From the NCBI GenBank assembly GCA_015064805.1, contig SVRN01000001.1:122302-178603 (forward strand): 56,302 bases of DNA, read 5' to 3'. Below are positions 42,907 through 51,874 of this stretch, one piece after another (the stretch's first letter is position 1; the number at the start of each line of letters is the position of its first letter). The notes below the pieces were generated by a model that was not told where the DNA came from, did no database searches, and saw nothing but the letters and a program-made list of their open reading frames with translations. The position numbers and the translations under genes are program-made. This DNA is from Oscillospiraceae bacterium. GTDB lineage: Bacteria > Bacillota > Clostridia > Oscillospirales > CAG-272.

Positions 42907-44277
42907 ATGGGTGGAAAAAGCCTGTCAAAGGATTTTACACAAGGAAATATAGCCCGACAGCTTTTTTTCTTTGCGATACCCTTTATGGCGTCAAACGCAC
43001 TTCAAGTGCTATACAGTACGATCGATATGATCATTGTCGGAGAGTTTGTGGGCACGCCCGGACTTTCGGCAGTTTCACAGAGCAGCCAAATCGTCAATTT
43101 TGCAACGATGGTTTGCCTTGGATTTTCCAATGCAGGGCAGGTCCTCTTAGCACAAGCGCTTGGTGCGAAAAAGCGAAAAGAAATGAACGATATCATCGGT
43201 ACGCTTTTCACTTTCGTTAGCGTGATTGCGTTGATATTCACTTGCGCTATGCTTTGTGCGCAGAGGTGGATTTTGGACACGATGAAGATTCCAAGTGAAT
43301 CGTACGATATGGCAAGAGATTATCTTGTCATCTGCGCCTCCGGACTGATCTTCACGGCCGGCTACAATATGGTTTCCGCCGTTCTTCGCGGAATGGGAGA
43401 TGCCAAGCGACCGTTTTTGTTCATTGGCATCGCGTCTTTGGTCAATCTCGTGCTTGATATTCTTTTTACCGGCATTCTCGGTTGGGGTGTCGCAGGCGCT
43501 GCATGGGCAACGATCATCGGCCAGGCGGCATCCTTCGTTTTTTCCTTGTTTTATCTTTTCCGCAAAAAAGAGTCCTTCGGCTTTGATTTTAAGGCGCAAA
43601 GCTTCGCACCGAAATGGAAATACGTTGGAATGATTGCCGGACTCGGAACCCCCATGGCGATACAATCCGGCTGTATCAATCTTTCCATGCTCGTTGTCAA
43701 TGCCATGATCAATGAGATCGGCGTTGTGGCATCCGCAACGTTTGGCGTGGGTGTGAGAATCGACGATATCGTGAACAAGATCTCACAGGGCATACAGTAT
43801 GCCGCCGTCCCTATGATCAGCCAAAATATCGGGGCTGCCCAGCTTGACCGCTCGAAAAAGGTCGTCCGCGTGGCGTGGATTTACTCCGCGGGTCTGACGA
43901 TCTTCTTTATGGTGTTGTACGTAACGCTAGGCAAGCAGCTCTTTATGATCTTTTCTGACGATCCCCTGGTTCATGAAATGTCCGGTGAATTTATAAAGGC
44001 GATCCTTTGGATGTTCCCGGCCTTTTCGATGATGCGCGGAAGCGGCGCGTTTATACAGGGCATTGGCAACGCCAAATTGAGTATGGTCCTTGCGCTTCTC
44101 GACGGCGTTGTCCTCAGAATTGGTCTTAGCTGGCTCTTTGGTATCTACCTTGGATGGGGATTTTTTGGCTTTGTGCTTGGCTACGGCCTTGCGCCTTACG
44201 GATACGCGATCCCGAGTACGATCTACTTCCTGGCGGGAAAGTGGCAGAGGCGAAGAGCCCTGGCAGAAAACATATAA
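42907..44277 (+). CDS. MATE-family multidrug/Na+ antiporter
   Basis: A 456-aa inner-membrane protein with twelve predicted helices. The N-terminal motif FAIPFMASNALQVLYSTIDMI and the duplicated halves (second beginning near residue 240, GTPMAIQSGCINLSM) define the MATE/NorM-DinF fold. It exports cationic compounds in exchange for Na+ or H+. AAGGAGATGA lies 5-8 nt upstream of the start. Confidence 0.92.
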   Translation: MGGKSLSKDFTQGNIARQLFFFAIPFMASNALQVLYSTIDMIIVGEFVGTPGLSAVSQSSQIVNFATMVCLGFSNAGQVLLAQALGAKKRKEMNDIIGTLFTFVSVIALIFTCAMLCAQRWILDTMKIPSESYDMARDYLVICASGLIFTAGYNMVSAVLRGMGDAKRPFLFIGIASLVNLVLDILFTGILGWGVAGAAWATIIGQAASFVFSLFYLFRKKESFGFDFKAQSFAPKWKYVGMIAGLGTPMAIQSGCINLSMLVVNAMINEIGVVASATFGVGVRIDDIVNKISQGIQYAAVPMISQNIGAAQLDRSKKVVRVAWIYSAGLTIFFMVLYVTLGKQLFMIFSDDPLVHEMSGEFIKAILWMFPAFSMMRGSGAFIQGIGNAKLSMVLALLDGVVLRIGLSWLFGIYLGWGFFGFVLGYGLAPYGYAIPSTIYFLAGKWQRRRALAENI

Positions 44278-44305
44278 TTGACGAAAATATTGATTTGGTG
44301 GCGTT

Positions 44306-45067
44306 ATGACGGTAAGTAAGAATCCTTATCTTAAAAATCTAAATAAGATCGAATTCGTCGTGACCTACGCCTGCACGGGGCGGTGCAAGCACTGTTCTGA
44401 GGGAGATCACACGTCCTGCGGTGAGCGGATCGATCCGCAAATTGCCGCGGATGTGGTGCGTAAGATTGCAGCGGAGTATGATATCAAAACGGTTATGACA
44501 TTCGGCGGTGAGCCGCTCTTGTATCCGGACGCGGTCTATGCAATCATGACAGCCGCTAAGGAGCTGAATATTCCCAAATGCCAGATCATCACCAACGGCT
44601 ATTTTTCAAAGAATGGCGACAGGATCCGTGAGGTCGCGGAGCGACTTGCCGCGTGCGGCGTGAACCATCTGCTTTTGTCGGTGGATGCGTTCCATCAGGA
44701 AACGATTCCGATTGACGTGGTGAAGCAATTTGCCTCGGAAGCAAAGGCGTGCGGCATTCCGATTCGCCTTCAGCCTGCGTGGCTGGTGAGTGCGATGGAT
44801 GACAATCCGTATAACCGAAAAACGCGAGAGGTTCTCGGCAGCTTTGCCGATATGGGGATATGCGAGAACGAGGGAAACGTGATTTTCCCCGAAGGAAACG
44901 CGCTGAAATATCTCGCGGATTATTTCACGGACGAGCGTCCCGAAAATCCGTACGTGGAAGATCCGCGCGACGTTCGCTGTGTGTCCTTCGAGCCGAATGG
45001 CAATGTTCTCAGTGGGAATGTGTATAGAAAAGATATTATGGAAATTATAAAGGATTATGCACCGTAA
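44306..45067 (+). CDS. Radical SAM protein
   Basis: A 253-aa radical-SAM enzyme. The cluster is Cys23, Cys27, Cys30 in CTGRCKHC, followed by TFGGEPLLYPDA. It has one additional Cys near the C-terminus (CVSFEPNG) and lacks the multi-Cys SPASM region. SPASM-like radical-SAM proteins of this size often modify peptides, but no precursor peptide was seen nearby. It follows the MATE gene by 28 nt and precedes a nucleotidyltransferase by 14 nt, so the three probably share a transcript. Confidence 0.83.
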   Translation: MTVSKNPYLKNLNKIEFVVTYACTGRCKHCSEGDHTSCGERIDPQIAADVVRKIAAEYDIKTVMTFGGEPLLYPDAVYAIMTAAKELNIPKCQIITNGYFSKNGDRIREVAERLAACGVNHLLLSVDAFHQETIPIDVVKQFASEAKACGIPIRLQPAWLVSAMDDNPYNRKTREVLGSFADMGICENEGNVIFPEGNALKYLADYFTDERPENPYVEDPRDVRCVSFEPNGNVLSGNVYRKDIMEIIKDYAP

Positions 45068-45081
45068 GCGAGGTGATTAAG

Positions 45082-45744
45082 ATGATCGATATGACTGCTT
45101 GGATGAATGACTTTTTGCAGACATTAAACGAAACATTTGTAAACCGCGTATGGTTTGTAGGACTGCAAGGAAGTTACGGCCGCGGTGAAGCAATCGAAAC
45201 GAGCGACATTGACATTGTCGTGATACTGGACGAGCTGACCGCCTCGGATATTCAAGCCTACAATGCAATGCTCGACACTTTGCCTCACCGGGAGCTGATC
45301 TGCGGTTTTTTGTCGGGCAAAAATGAAATTTTGAATTGGGAGCCTTCCGATCTCTTTCAGTTTTATTATGATACGACACCCATAAAAGGCAGTCTTGATG
45401 AATTGCTTACGGTCATTGATGAAGCGGCTGTGGGCAGAGCTATCAAAATCGGCGCTTGCAATATCTATCACGGCTGTGTTCATAATATGCTGATTGATAA
45501 GAGTGATGAAATTTTGTATGGACTGTATAAATCCGCCTCTTTCGTTGTGCAGGCGATCGTTTTCAAGAAGACAGGAAAATATACCAAGCACCAAAAAGAA
45601 TTGCTGTCGGTTGCCGCTCCCGATGAGAAGGCGATCGTTCAGACTTTTTTGACTTTGAAAAACGGTGGGGCGGTTGATTTTTCTCGGGCGTCCGAAGCCT
45701 TGTTCGGCTTTGCACAAAAGTGGATCGTCCGAAGCAATGCATGA
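45082..45744 (+). CDS. Nucleotidyltransferase-domain protein (aminoglycoside-adenylyltransferase-like)
   Basis: A 220-aa protein with the polymerase-beta-type motif GSYGRGEAIETSDIDIVV near residue 30, which gives the Gly-Ser and the two metal-binding Asp residues. The rest is helical, similar to small-molecule nucleotidyltransferases that modify antibiotics or sugars. The start at 45082 has GAGGTG upstream. There is no partner HEPN gene, so it is not an obvious MNT/HEPN toxin pair. Confidence 0.75.
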   Translation: MIDMTAWMNDFLQTLNETFVNRVWFVGLQGSYGRGEAIETSDIDIVVILDELTASDIQAYNAMLDTLPHRELICGFLSGKNEILNWEPSDLFQFYYDTTPIKGSLDELLTVIDEAAVGRAIKIGACNIYHGCVHNMLIDKSDEILYGLYKSASFVVQAIVFKKTGKYTKHQKELLSVAAPDEKAIVQTFLTLKNGGAVDFSRASEALFGFAQKWIVRSNA

Positions 45745-45769
45745 ATTCCAATTTGAGGGAGATAGATTT

Positions 45770-46417
45770 ATGACAGAGCTTGAGAAGATTGCATACGCAA
45801 AATCGTTTATTGACAAATTGGCAAATGGGATCAATCCCTTGGACGATACGCCCATTCCCAAGGGTGATATTGCGAATAACGTCCGCCTTTCGCGTTGCTT
45901 TTTCTATGTGTCGAGTATTCTTCAAAGAGAGATAGACAGGGAACGGAGAAAAGTTCCAAAGGAGAAGAGAAAAGTTGCAAAGGAGAAGAAACAGGAGAGA
46001 CTTCCGTTCACAATCACGCAAGAACAACTTAAAGATTTTGGATATTCTCCCAATCCACTTTCCGCAACAGCAGTAGCGAGAAAAATAAATTGGTTGGTCA
46101 GAGACGATATTGAGCAAAAGAAAATTGAGAGTCTTTCATACAGAAAAATTACGCAATGGCTGTTAAATATCGGAATGATAGAGTATAGAGAATGGGAAGA
46201 CGGAAAAATGAAACGGTTTCCCACGGAAGAGGGCGAGAAGATCGGACTCGTTTTAGCTGATTGGGATAACTACGGCAGACGAGCTCCTGTGATATACTAT
46301 ACCGAGGATGCTCAAAGGTTTATTATTGATAATATTGATGCAGTAATTGCAACCGAAGTAATAAAGGGGAAAACGTCGTATCCTTGGGGTGTGAATAACG
46401 AGGAAGCAGATGATTAA
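45770..46417 (+). CDS. Hypothetical protein
   Basis: A 215-aa cytoplasmic protein with no recognised function. The N-terminal segment FIDKLANGINPLDDTPIPKGD and NVRLSRCFFYVSSIL look like a conserved Firmicutes family. A Lys/Arg-rich insert (residues about 60-77, REIDRERRKVPKEKRK) separates it from the C-terminal winged-helix-like part (SYRKITQWLLNIGMIEY). It could bind nucleic acid. It overlaps the start of a peptide deformylase stub. Confidence 0.6.
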   Translation: MTELEKIAYAKSFIDKLANGINPLDDTPIPKGDIANNVRLSRCFFYVSSILQREIDRERRKVPKEKRKVAKEKKQERLPFTITQEQLKDFGYSPNPLSATAVARKINWLVRDDIEQKKIESLSYRKITQWLLNIGMIEYREWEDGKMKRFPTEEGEKIGLVLADWDNYGRRAPVIYYTEDAQRFIIDNIDAVIATEVIKGKTSYPWGVNNEEADD

Positions 46418-46466
46418 AGAACTGATGCACGATCCCATCTTCTTTGCGGGAAAGTCGGGGAGTTAA
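46410..46466 (+). pseudogene. Peptide deformylase N-terminal fragment
   Basis: An 18-codon frame whose residues MIKELMHDPIFFAGKS match the N-terminus of clostridial peptide deformylases, then stop. The catalytic motifs are absent, so this is a decay remnant. A further 19-codon frame with a good AAGGAGA site (46474-46533) follows and is equally likely to be a remnant. Confidence 0.55.
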
Positions 46467-46562
46467 GGAGAATATGATGATCACATTTGCTCAAATCAAG
46501 CAATTATTCGCATTTGAAACACAAGGCAAGTAATACTTGAAAACAGCATTGAATATGCAAAA

Positions 46563-46594
46563 AAAGCGGCAGAGAATATACTGCCGCTTTACTG
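46563..46594 (+). terminator. Hairpin, probable terminator
   Basis: Stem AAAGCGGCAG/CTGCCGCTTT (46563-46590), tail TACTGTTTA. It is weakly T-rich. Confidence 0.5.
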
Positions 46595-46608
46595 TTTACA
46601 GAATAATG

Positions 46609-46637
46609 TTGAAGAAAGGATAAAAATATGGTATAAT
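46609..46637 (+). promoter_or_regulatory. Sigma-A promoter of the truncated dehydrogenase
   Basis: TTGAAG (46609-46614), 17 bp, TATAAT (46632-46637). Confidence 0.65.
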
Positions 46638-46663
46638 AAGATATAGAAAATCAGGGGGTATTT

Positions 46664-47116
46664 ATGCTTACCTACACATACATACGGGAAGGAAAATTCG
46701 GATTGGTTGAGAAGCCAAAGCCGACGATACAGCACGAGAGAGATGCGATCGTTAAGGTAACACTGGCGAGCATCTGTTCAAGCGATTTGCACATCAAGCA
46801 CGGCAGCGTGCCGAGAGCGGTGGAGGGGATCACGGTCGGTCATGAGATGGTCGGTATCGTTGAAGAGGTCGGCTCTGCGGTTACGCACGTAAAGTCCGGC
46901 GACAGAGTCACGGTAAACGTAGAAACCTTCTGCGGCGAGTGTTTCTTCTGCAAGGAGGGCTTCGTCAACAACTGCACCGACAAGAACGGCGGTTGGGCGC
47001 TTGGTTGCCGCATAGATGGCGGTCAGGCAGAGTACGTTCGCGTGCCGTTCGCGGATCAGGGGCTGAATAAGATTCCCGATACTGTAACTGACAATCACAG
47101 CGTGGCTTGGCGGTGA
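46664..47116 (+). pseudogene. Zinc alcohol dehydrogenase, 3'-truncated
   Basis: A 150-residue frame with the N-terminal half of a medium-chain zinc dehydrogenase: SICSSDLHIKHG, GHEMVGIVEEVG and the structural zinc cluster CGECFFCKEGFVNNC. The frame ends abruptly after DTVTDNHSVAWR where the Rossmann domain (about 200 residues) should start. The same 5' end recurs at 50968. Either a recombination remnant or a truncated but still translated gene. Confidence 0.8.
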
Positions 47117-47203
47117 ACGTCGCCCGGTGAAAGAATGCCTTTGATAAACCCAAAATGGACGACCAGGGATCGACCATGCAAAATGAAGTATCGATTTATG
47201 AAA

Positions 47204-47235
47204 ACGCAGGGCGGGAGACAGCTCCCGCCCTGCGT
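47204..47235. terminator. GC-rich bidirectional terminator
   Basis: Perfect 14-bp stem ACGCAGGGCGGGAG/CTCCCGCCCTGCGT (47204-47217 and 47222-47235). On the minus strand it follows the ROK gene and is followed by TTTT. Confidence 0.75.
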
Positions 47236-47242
47236 TATGAAA

Positions 47243-48067
47243 TTACTGTTCGAGCAAAGAAGCACCGATCAGAGCGGTATCTTCCGTTTGATCAGAAAGT
47301 CTGATCTTACACTTGTTCGAAAGGCTATGGGTATATTGCTCGCGCAGAAGGATATCCATCATGGGCTCCGTCAGTGCTTCACCGGCCGTGGTAAAGGGGC
47401 CTTCCAATACGACCTCATTAGGCTGGAAAAGGTTGATGATATTGGTAATGCCGCCCGCAAGGTAGGTAACGTATTTCTTTTTGGCACGCTCTGCTTCCGG
47501 GGAGTACATGTTAAACAGCTCGGCGTGCGTGAGAGATTCAATGTCCGCAAGGCCGGATTCCGCAGCAATACGCTTCAGTCCCGCATTGCTTGCATATGCT
47601 TCAAAGCATCCTTTTCTGCCGCAAGTACAAGCATATCCGCCGGTGTGAATGACCATATGGGCGATCTTTCCGCCAAGGTGATGCGTGCCGGTAAATACCT
47701 TGTTTTCGATTACGATGCCGCACTCGACCGTGTTGTCTACCTTGAGCAAAAACAAAGAAGGAACGCCGCCTGACAGATGTGCTTCGCCCAATGCGCGAGC
47801 TCCCATCACGGATGCGTACAAGCACCGAATACCCGTATCCTTTTCTATATCGGATGCGATAAGGGCAGGGGTGCCGACGGAATCGTCAACGGCAATGCCG
47901 ATATATTTCACGTCGGTCGGTTTTATGTTTTGTTCGGATATTGCGTCAAGACAGAGCTCTGAAAGGGAGGTAAAGGGCCCCTCTTTTTTCAGCAAAAGCG
48001 TATGCTCTGCGTCATATATCGCAACTCTCGATTGGTTTTTTTCAACAACTGCACTGATAATATACAT
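47243..48067 (-). CDS. Degenerate ROK-family protein (probable pseudokinase)
   Basis: A 274-aa protein of the ROK fold. The zinc motif CTCGRKGCFEAYAS is intact (about residues 152-165). However the N-terminal phosphate motif (normally DxGGT) is absent, the catalytic END motif reads YAS, and the second phosphate motif (normally GTGIGGG) reads VDNTVECG. It has no DNA-binding domain. It therefore may bind an amino sugar without phosphorylating it, possibly as a regulator. It is divergent from nagA with about 175 bp between starts. Confidence 0.72.
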   Translation of the reverse strand: MYIISAVVEKNQSRVAIYDAEHTLLLKKEGPFTSLSELCLDAISEQNIKPTDVKYIGIAVDDSVGTPALIASDIEKDTGIRCLYASVMGARALGEAHLSGGVPSLFLLKVDNTVECGIVIENKVFTGTHHLGGKIAHMVIHTGGYACTCGRKGCFEAYASNAGLKRIAAESGLADIESLTHAELFNMYSPEAERAKKKYVTYLAGGITNIINLFQPNEVVLEGPFTTAGEALTEPMMDILLREQYTHSLSNKCKIRLSDQTEDTALIGASLLEQ

Positions 48068-48242
48068 AGTTCCCTCACTAATTTATTAATAAAGCATTAT
48101 TGCCTACATTTTAATAGTATACTAACATAGTTTTTATGAAAAATAAAGCCGTATCACAAATAATTAAAAATAAATTCACAGTTTGTTCATCATATTTTGG
48201 TATACTGAATGAAATTAAAATCTTATTAAAGGAGTGTGTAAT

Positions 48243-49394
48243 ATGGCACTGACCTATATTATCAATGGTAAAATCGTGCTTTCCGATTCGGTCGTGTGCG
48301 ATAAGGTTCTTGTATTTGATCAAGACAGCGGAAAAATCTGTGGTATTACAGACGAACTGCCCACAGATGCGCATACCATAGACGCAAAGGGAAATTACGT
48401 TGCGCCCGGATTGATTGACATCCATATCCACGGATATCTGGGAGAGGATACCTGCGACGCAAAGCCTGAGGGCATTCGGAAAATGGCTTACGGCGTGGCA
48501 CAAAACGGAGTTACCGCTTTTCTTCCCACGACCATGACGGTTTCCAAAGGTGAGATCGTGGCGGCGCTGGATGCCGTGCGCTCGCTCAAGGAGCAAAGCC
48601 AAGGCTGGGACGGAGCCGAGATCCTTGGCGTTCACGCGGAAGGCCCGTTTATCAATCCTTCGAAAAAGGGCGCTCAGGCTGAGGAAAATATTCTGAAACC
48701 GGATGCGGATTTTATCATGGAGCACTCTGATATCATCACGTCCGTCACGCTCGCGCCTGAGATGGATGAAGGACACGCGTGCATCAAGAAGCTGGCAGCA
48801 GAGTCGAACGTGCTGATCTCCATGGGACATACGGACGCAAAGTTCGAAGAGGCAATGCAGGCGGCCCGAGACGGTGTCAATCATGCCACTCACCTCTTTA
48901 ATGCGATGTCGGCGCTGGCGCACAGAAATCCCGGCGTCGTTGGTGCGGCGCTCGCCTCCGATAACGTATCGGTTGAGGTCATTGCGGATACGTTCCATAT
49001 CAATCCCGGCCTTTATTCGATCATCGCTAAGGTTAAGGGCGATAAGATGGTGCTGATCACCGACTGTACCCGCGCAGGCGGTATGCCGGACGGTGAGTAC
49101 GATCTCGGCGGACAACCGATCTTCTTGAAAGGAATTGAATGCCGCTTGGCGGACGGGACCATTGCAGGAAGCGTATTGAAGCTTAACCACGCGGTAAGAA
49201 ACGTCCTTTGTCATACCGATCTTCCGGTATACGAGGTCTTTAAAATGGCCTCGCTCAATCCCGCCAGAGCGATTCATTGTGACGAGCGACTGGGTTCGCT
49301 TGAAAAGGGAAAGGATGCTGACATCATCATTGCGGATGAAAGCATAAACATCATCAGAACGATCAAGAAAGGAAGAACGATTTATGAAGCTTAA
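48243..49394 (+). CDS. nagA: N-acetylglucosamine-6-phosphate deacetylase
   Basis: A 383-aa amidohydrolase that removes the acetyl group from GlcNAc-6-phosphate. Metal and active-site motifs are all present: PGLIDIHIHGYLGEDT, HAEGPFINPSKKGA, SMGHTDA, NHATHLFNAM and the catalytic Asp in LITDCTRAGG. The start at 48243 has AAAGGAG upstream. The downstream ROK gene starts within its final codons (11-nt overlap), forming a two-gene operon for amino-sugar use. Confidence 0.92.
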   Translation: MALTYIINGKIVLSDSVVCDKVLVFDQDSGKICGITDELPTDAHTIDAKGNYVAPGLIDIHIHGYLGEDTCDAKPEGIRKMAYGVAQNGVTAFLPTTMTVSKGEIVAALDAVRSLKEQSQGWDGAEILGVHAEGPFINPSKKGAQAEENILKPDADFIMEHSDIITSVTLAPEMDEGHACIKKLAAESNVLISMGHTDAKFEEAMQAARDGVNHATHLFNAMSALAHRNPGVVGAALASDNVSVEVIADTFHINPGLYSIIAKVKGDKMVLITDCTRAGGMPDGEYDLGGQPIFLKGIECRLADGTIAGSVLKLNHAVRNVLCHTDLPVYEVFKMASLNPARAIHCDERLGSLEKGKDADIIIADESINIIRTIKKGRTIYEA

Positions 49395-50772
49395 AGTGAA
49401 TGCACCGCTCGATCCCGGCTTTATGCCGATGGCTGTAGTGTACCGTGATTTTCAAGCCGCAGTAAAAGCGGAGGGCGGTGAAAAGCTGACCATAGGGCTT
49501 GAAAGAAACAGCGGTCTGACCTCTGTGTTTACCATTGAGGTATTCAAGGATGGAACGGGTCATGACGAGGAAAACCACGAATTCGTTGAAAGAATCGTAA
49601 AGACACTTCTTTGGGTTTACGGTGGCTATAAAATCATTATTGCGGGCTCCAAGGTTATCGCTGATAAGATAAAGGCTGATTACGCAAAGGACGGCGTTCG
49701 CGCATTCGATAACGACTTTATGTCGGGCGTTTACGAGGCTCCCTTTGAGGTTATCCACGTTCCCTTTGACAGCGCTCCCGTTGCTAACGAAACAGCATCT
49801 CCCGTAGGCCGTCACCTCGACGGTTGCCGTATTGGCTTCGACGCAGGCGGAAGTGACCGCAAGGTAAGCGCAGTCGTTGAAGGCGAGGCTACATATTCTG
49901 AGGAGGTGGTTTGGTTCCCCAAGCTCCAGAACGATCCTCAGTATCACTACGAGGGAATCATGGATGCTATGAAGACGGCAGCTTCCAAGATGCCCCGCGT
50001 TGACGCTATCGGCGTTTCCACTGCAGGCGTTGTTATTGGAAACCGCATTATGACCTCTTCGCTTTTCCTGAAGGTCAAAAATGAAAATCCCGAGGCCTTT
50101 GAAAAGGTCGTGAAGAATATCTATATTGATATTGCCAAAGAGTTTGGTGACGTTCCGATTGAGGTCGCCAATGACGGTGACGTAACCGCACTGGCAGGCG
50201 CGATGGATCTTGGCGACAATAACGTGCTGGGCATCGCCATGGGTACGAGTGAAGCGGGCGGATACGTTGATGGAAACGGAAATATCACGGGCTGGCTCAA
50301 TGAACTTGCCTTTGTGCCTGCTGACTATAACAAGGAATCCATGGTGGATGAGTGGTCTGGGGACTACGGTTGCGGTGTCAAATATTTCTCGCAGGACTCT
50401 GTGATCAAGCTTTGCCCCGCGGCAGGTATCGAGCTTGACGAGGGCGCATCCCCTGCTGAAAAGCTCAAGGTCGTTCAGGGCCTGATGTCCAAGGGTGATG
50501 AGCGCGCGGCAAAAATCTATCAGACCATTGGCGTGTATTTCGGATATGCCATTGCCTACTACGCGTTGTTCTACGACATCAAGCACGTACTGCTGATGGG
50601 ACGCGTATCCTCCGGTGAGGGTGGCAACATTCTGTTTGAAAACGCGAACAAGGCTCTGGCAGAGGAATTCCCGGAGCTTGCGGAAAGGATTACGATACAT
50701 CTTCCCGATGAAAGCAGCCGCCGCGTAGGTCAGTCCATTGCAGCGGCAAGTCTTCCTAACATCAATCATTGA
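49384..50772 (+). CDS. Long ROK-family sugar kinase-like protein
   Basis: A 462-aa protein. The first about 147 residues form an unusual N-terminal domain; the ROK domain begins with RIGFDAGGSDRKV, a form of the DxGGT phosphate motif. The catalytic Asp is in VANDGDVTALAG and the glycine loop is MGTSEAGGYV. It lacks the CxCGxxGCxE zinc motif of ROK kinases. Its place after nagA suggests GlcNAc or glucosamine kinase activity. Note that the neighbour ROK has the opposite set of motifs. Confidence 0.78.
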   Translation: MKLKVNAPLDPGFMPMAVVYRDFQAAVKAEGGEKLTIGLERNSGLTSVFTIEVFKDGTGHDEENHEFVERIVKTLLWVYGGYKIIIAGSKVIADKIKADYAKDGVRAFDNDFMSGVYEAPFEVIHVPFDSAPVANETASPVGRHLDGCRIGFDAGGSDRKVSAVVEGEATYSEEVVWFPKLQNDPQYHYEGIMDAMKTAASKMPRVDAIGVSTAGVVIGNRIMTSSLFLKVKNENPEAFEKVVKNIYIDIAKEFGDVPIEVANDGDVTALAGAMDLGDNNVLGIAMGTSEAGGYVDGNGNITGWLNELAFVPADYNKESMVDEWSGDYGCGVKYFSQDSVIKLCPAAGIELDEGASPAEKLKVVQGLMSKGDERAAKIYQTIGVYFGYAIAYYALFYDIKHVLLMGRVSSGEGGNILFENANKALAEEFPELAERITIHLPDESSRRVGQSIAAASLPNINH

Positions 50773-50811
50773 TCAAAATAGGGAAACACGGTTTCATTGA
50801 CATGATAAAGC

Positions 50812-50853
50812 AACAGTACCGATATCTTAACGGATATCGGTACTGTCGTTTTG
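50812..50853 (+). terminator. Terminator of the nagA operon
   Basis: Stem ACAGTACCGATATC/GATATCGGTACTGT with a loop TTAACG, then CGTTTTG. Confidence 0.85.
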
Positions 50854-50912
50854 TATTGAATGAATCATGTTTGAAGTAACGGGCGTTTTGCTGATTAAGG
50901 AAAATGATGTAG

Positions 50913-50941
50913 TTGAAATAACTCCTTAATTGTGCTATAAT
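50913..50941 (+). promoter_or_regulatory. Duplicated sigma-A promoter
   Basis: TTGAAA (50913-50918), 17 bp, TATAAT (50936-50941). Together with the following AAGTATCATCATTCAG it matches the promoter region at 37790-37835. Confidence 0.65.
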
Positions 50942-50967
50942 TAAGTATCATCATTCAGGAGGCCGAC

Positions 50968-51081
50968 ATGCTGACCTACACATACATATCAAAAGGAAAA
51001 TTCGGTTTGGTTGAGAAGCCCAAGCCAACGATACAGCACGAGAGGGATGCTATAGTCAAGGTCACGCTTCTATATTCATGA
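50968..51081 (+). pseudogene. Zinc alcohol dehydrogenase 5' fragment
   Basis: A 37-codon stub, MLTYTYISKGKFGLVEKPKP and on to AIVKVTL, near-identical at its start to the truncated dehydrogenase at 46664, then ending in a stop after the unrelated LYS. AGGAGG precedes the ATG. A remnant of a second copy of the gene. Confidence 0.8.
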
Positions 51082-51118
51082 TATTTCCTCCAAAATTTTT
51101 TATTATTGTTTTGATTAA

Positions 51119-51856
51119 TCATTCACCAAAGCCCTCATGCAGCTTTTCACGGCGAAGCAGTAGGTAGCTTGCCACCAAGAGAAGCAGCCCGAGCACCAAA
51201 AAGAACAAGCGGTTGAGCGTCCAAAGGTGGGGAAGCGAGAGCGATGCGGGCACGCTGTCCCCCAGAAAATAGCAGGATATAAAGGGGTCAAACAGGGCGT
51301 GCTTCGTGCCCAGCGCTGCCGTTTGAATGTCTTGCGATCGCTCCTTGAAGAATAGAAAGACGAACAACCCAAGCCCCACGGGCAGATAGCAGTTGCGCGT
51401 TACCACGCGGAAGAACAGAAACAGCGCGGTGAAGAACAACAGCGTAATGGCAAGAGAGAGCAGCATATACCACCGATACCCCTCGGGGATGACGATGGGA
51501 AAGATCAGCTTTGCGGTCGGATCGGGGACATAAGGGGTGTAGCGAAAGATGAGCACAAACAGAGCAAGGACACCGTAGGCGTAGCTGACGAGCGCCAGCA
51601 CGCGTTGAAGCATCAGCTTGGCAGTGGATACGCCACACACCAGCGCCAACTCAATCTCGTAGCGATCAAACAGCATCATCGAGAGGGGAACCAATAACAG
51701 CATAGGTAAAAACAACTCTAAATAGGCAAGATAGCCGTTTCTTGGATAGGGCATGATGATCGACGATGGCTCCCACACGCGCGTCAGAATGGCAAAGACG
51801 GGGAGAAGCAGCGCTACAACCCACCAATACTTTTTATAAGTACGAAGTAATAACAT
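51119..51856 (-). CDS. ABC-2-type membrane permease
   Basis: A 245-aa protein with about six hydrophobic segments, starting at ATG 51856 with GAGGAG 8 nt upstream. It resembles ABC-2 export permeases (YELFLPMLLLVPLSMMLFDRYEIELALVCGVSTAKLM). No ATPase gene is adjacent in the window. The partner upstream is truncated by a DNA junction. Confidence 0.7.
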   Translation of the reverse strand: MLLLRTYKKYWWVVALLLPVFAILTRVWEPSSIIMPYPRNGYLAYLELFLPMLLLVPLSMMLFDRYEIELALVCGVSTAKLMLQRVLALVSYAYGVLALFVLIFRYTPYVPDPTAKLIFPIVIPEGYRWYMLLSLAITLLFFTALFLFFRVVTRNCYLPVGLGLFVFLFFKERSQDIQTAALGTKHALFDPFISCYFLGDSVPASLSLPHLWTLNRLFFLVLGLLLLVASYLLLRREKLHEGFGE

Positions 51857-51874
51857 TCGATTCACTCCTCTTGC

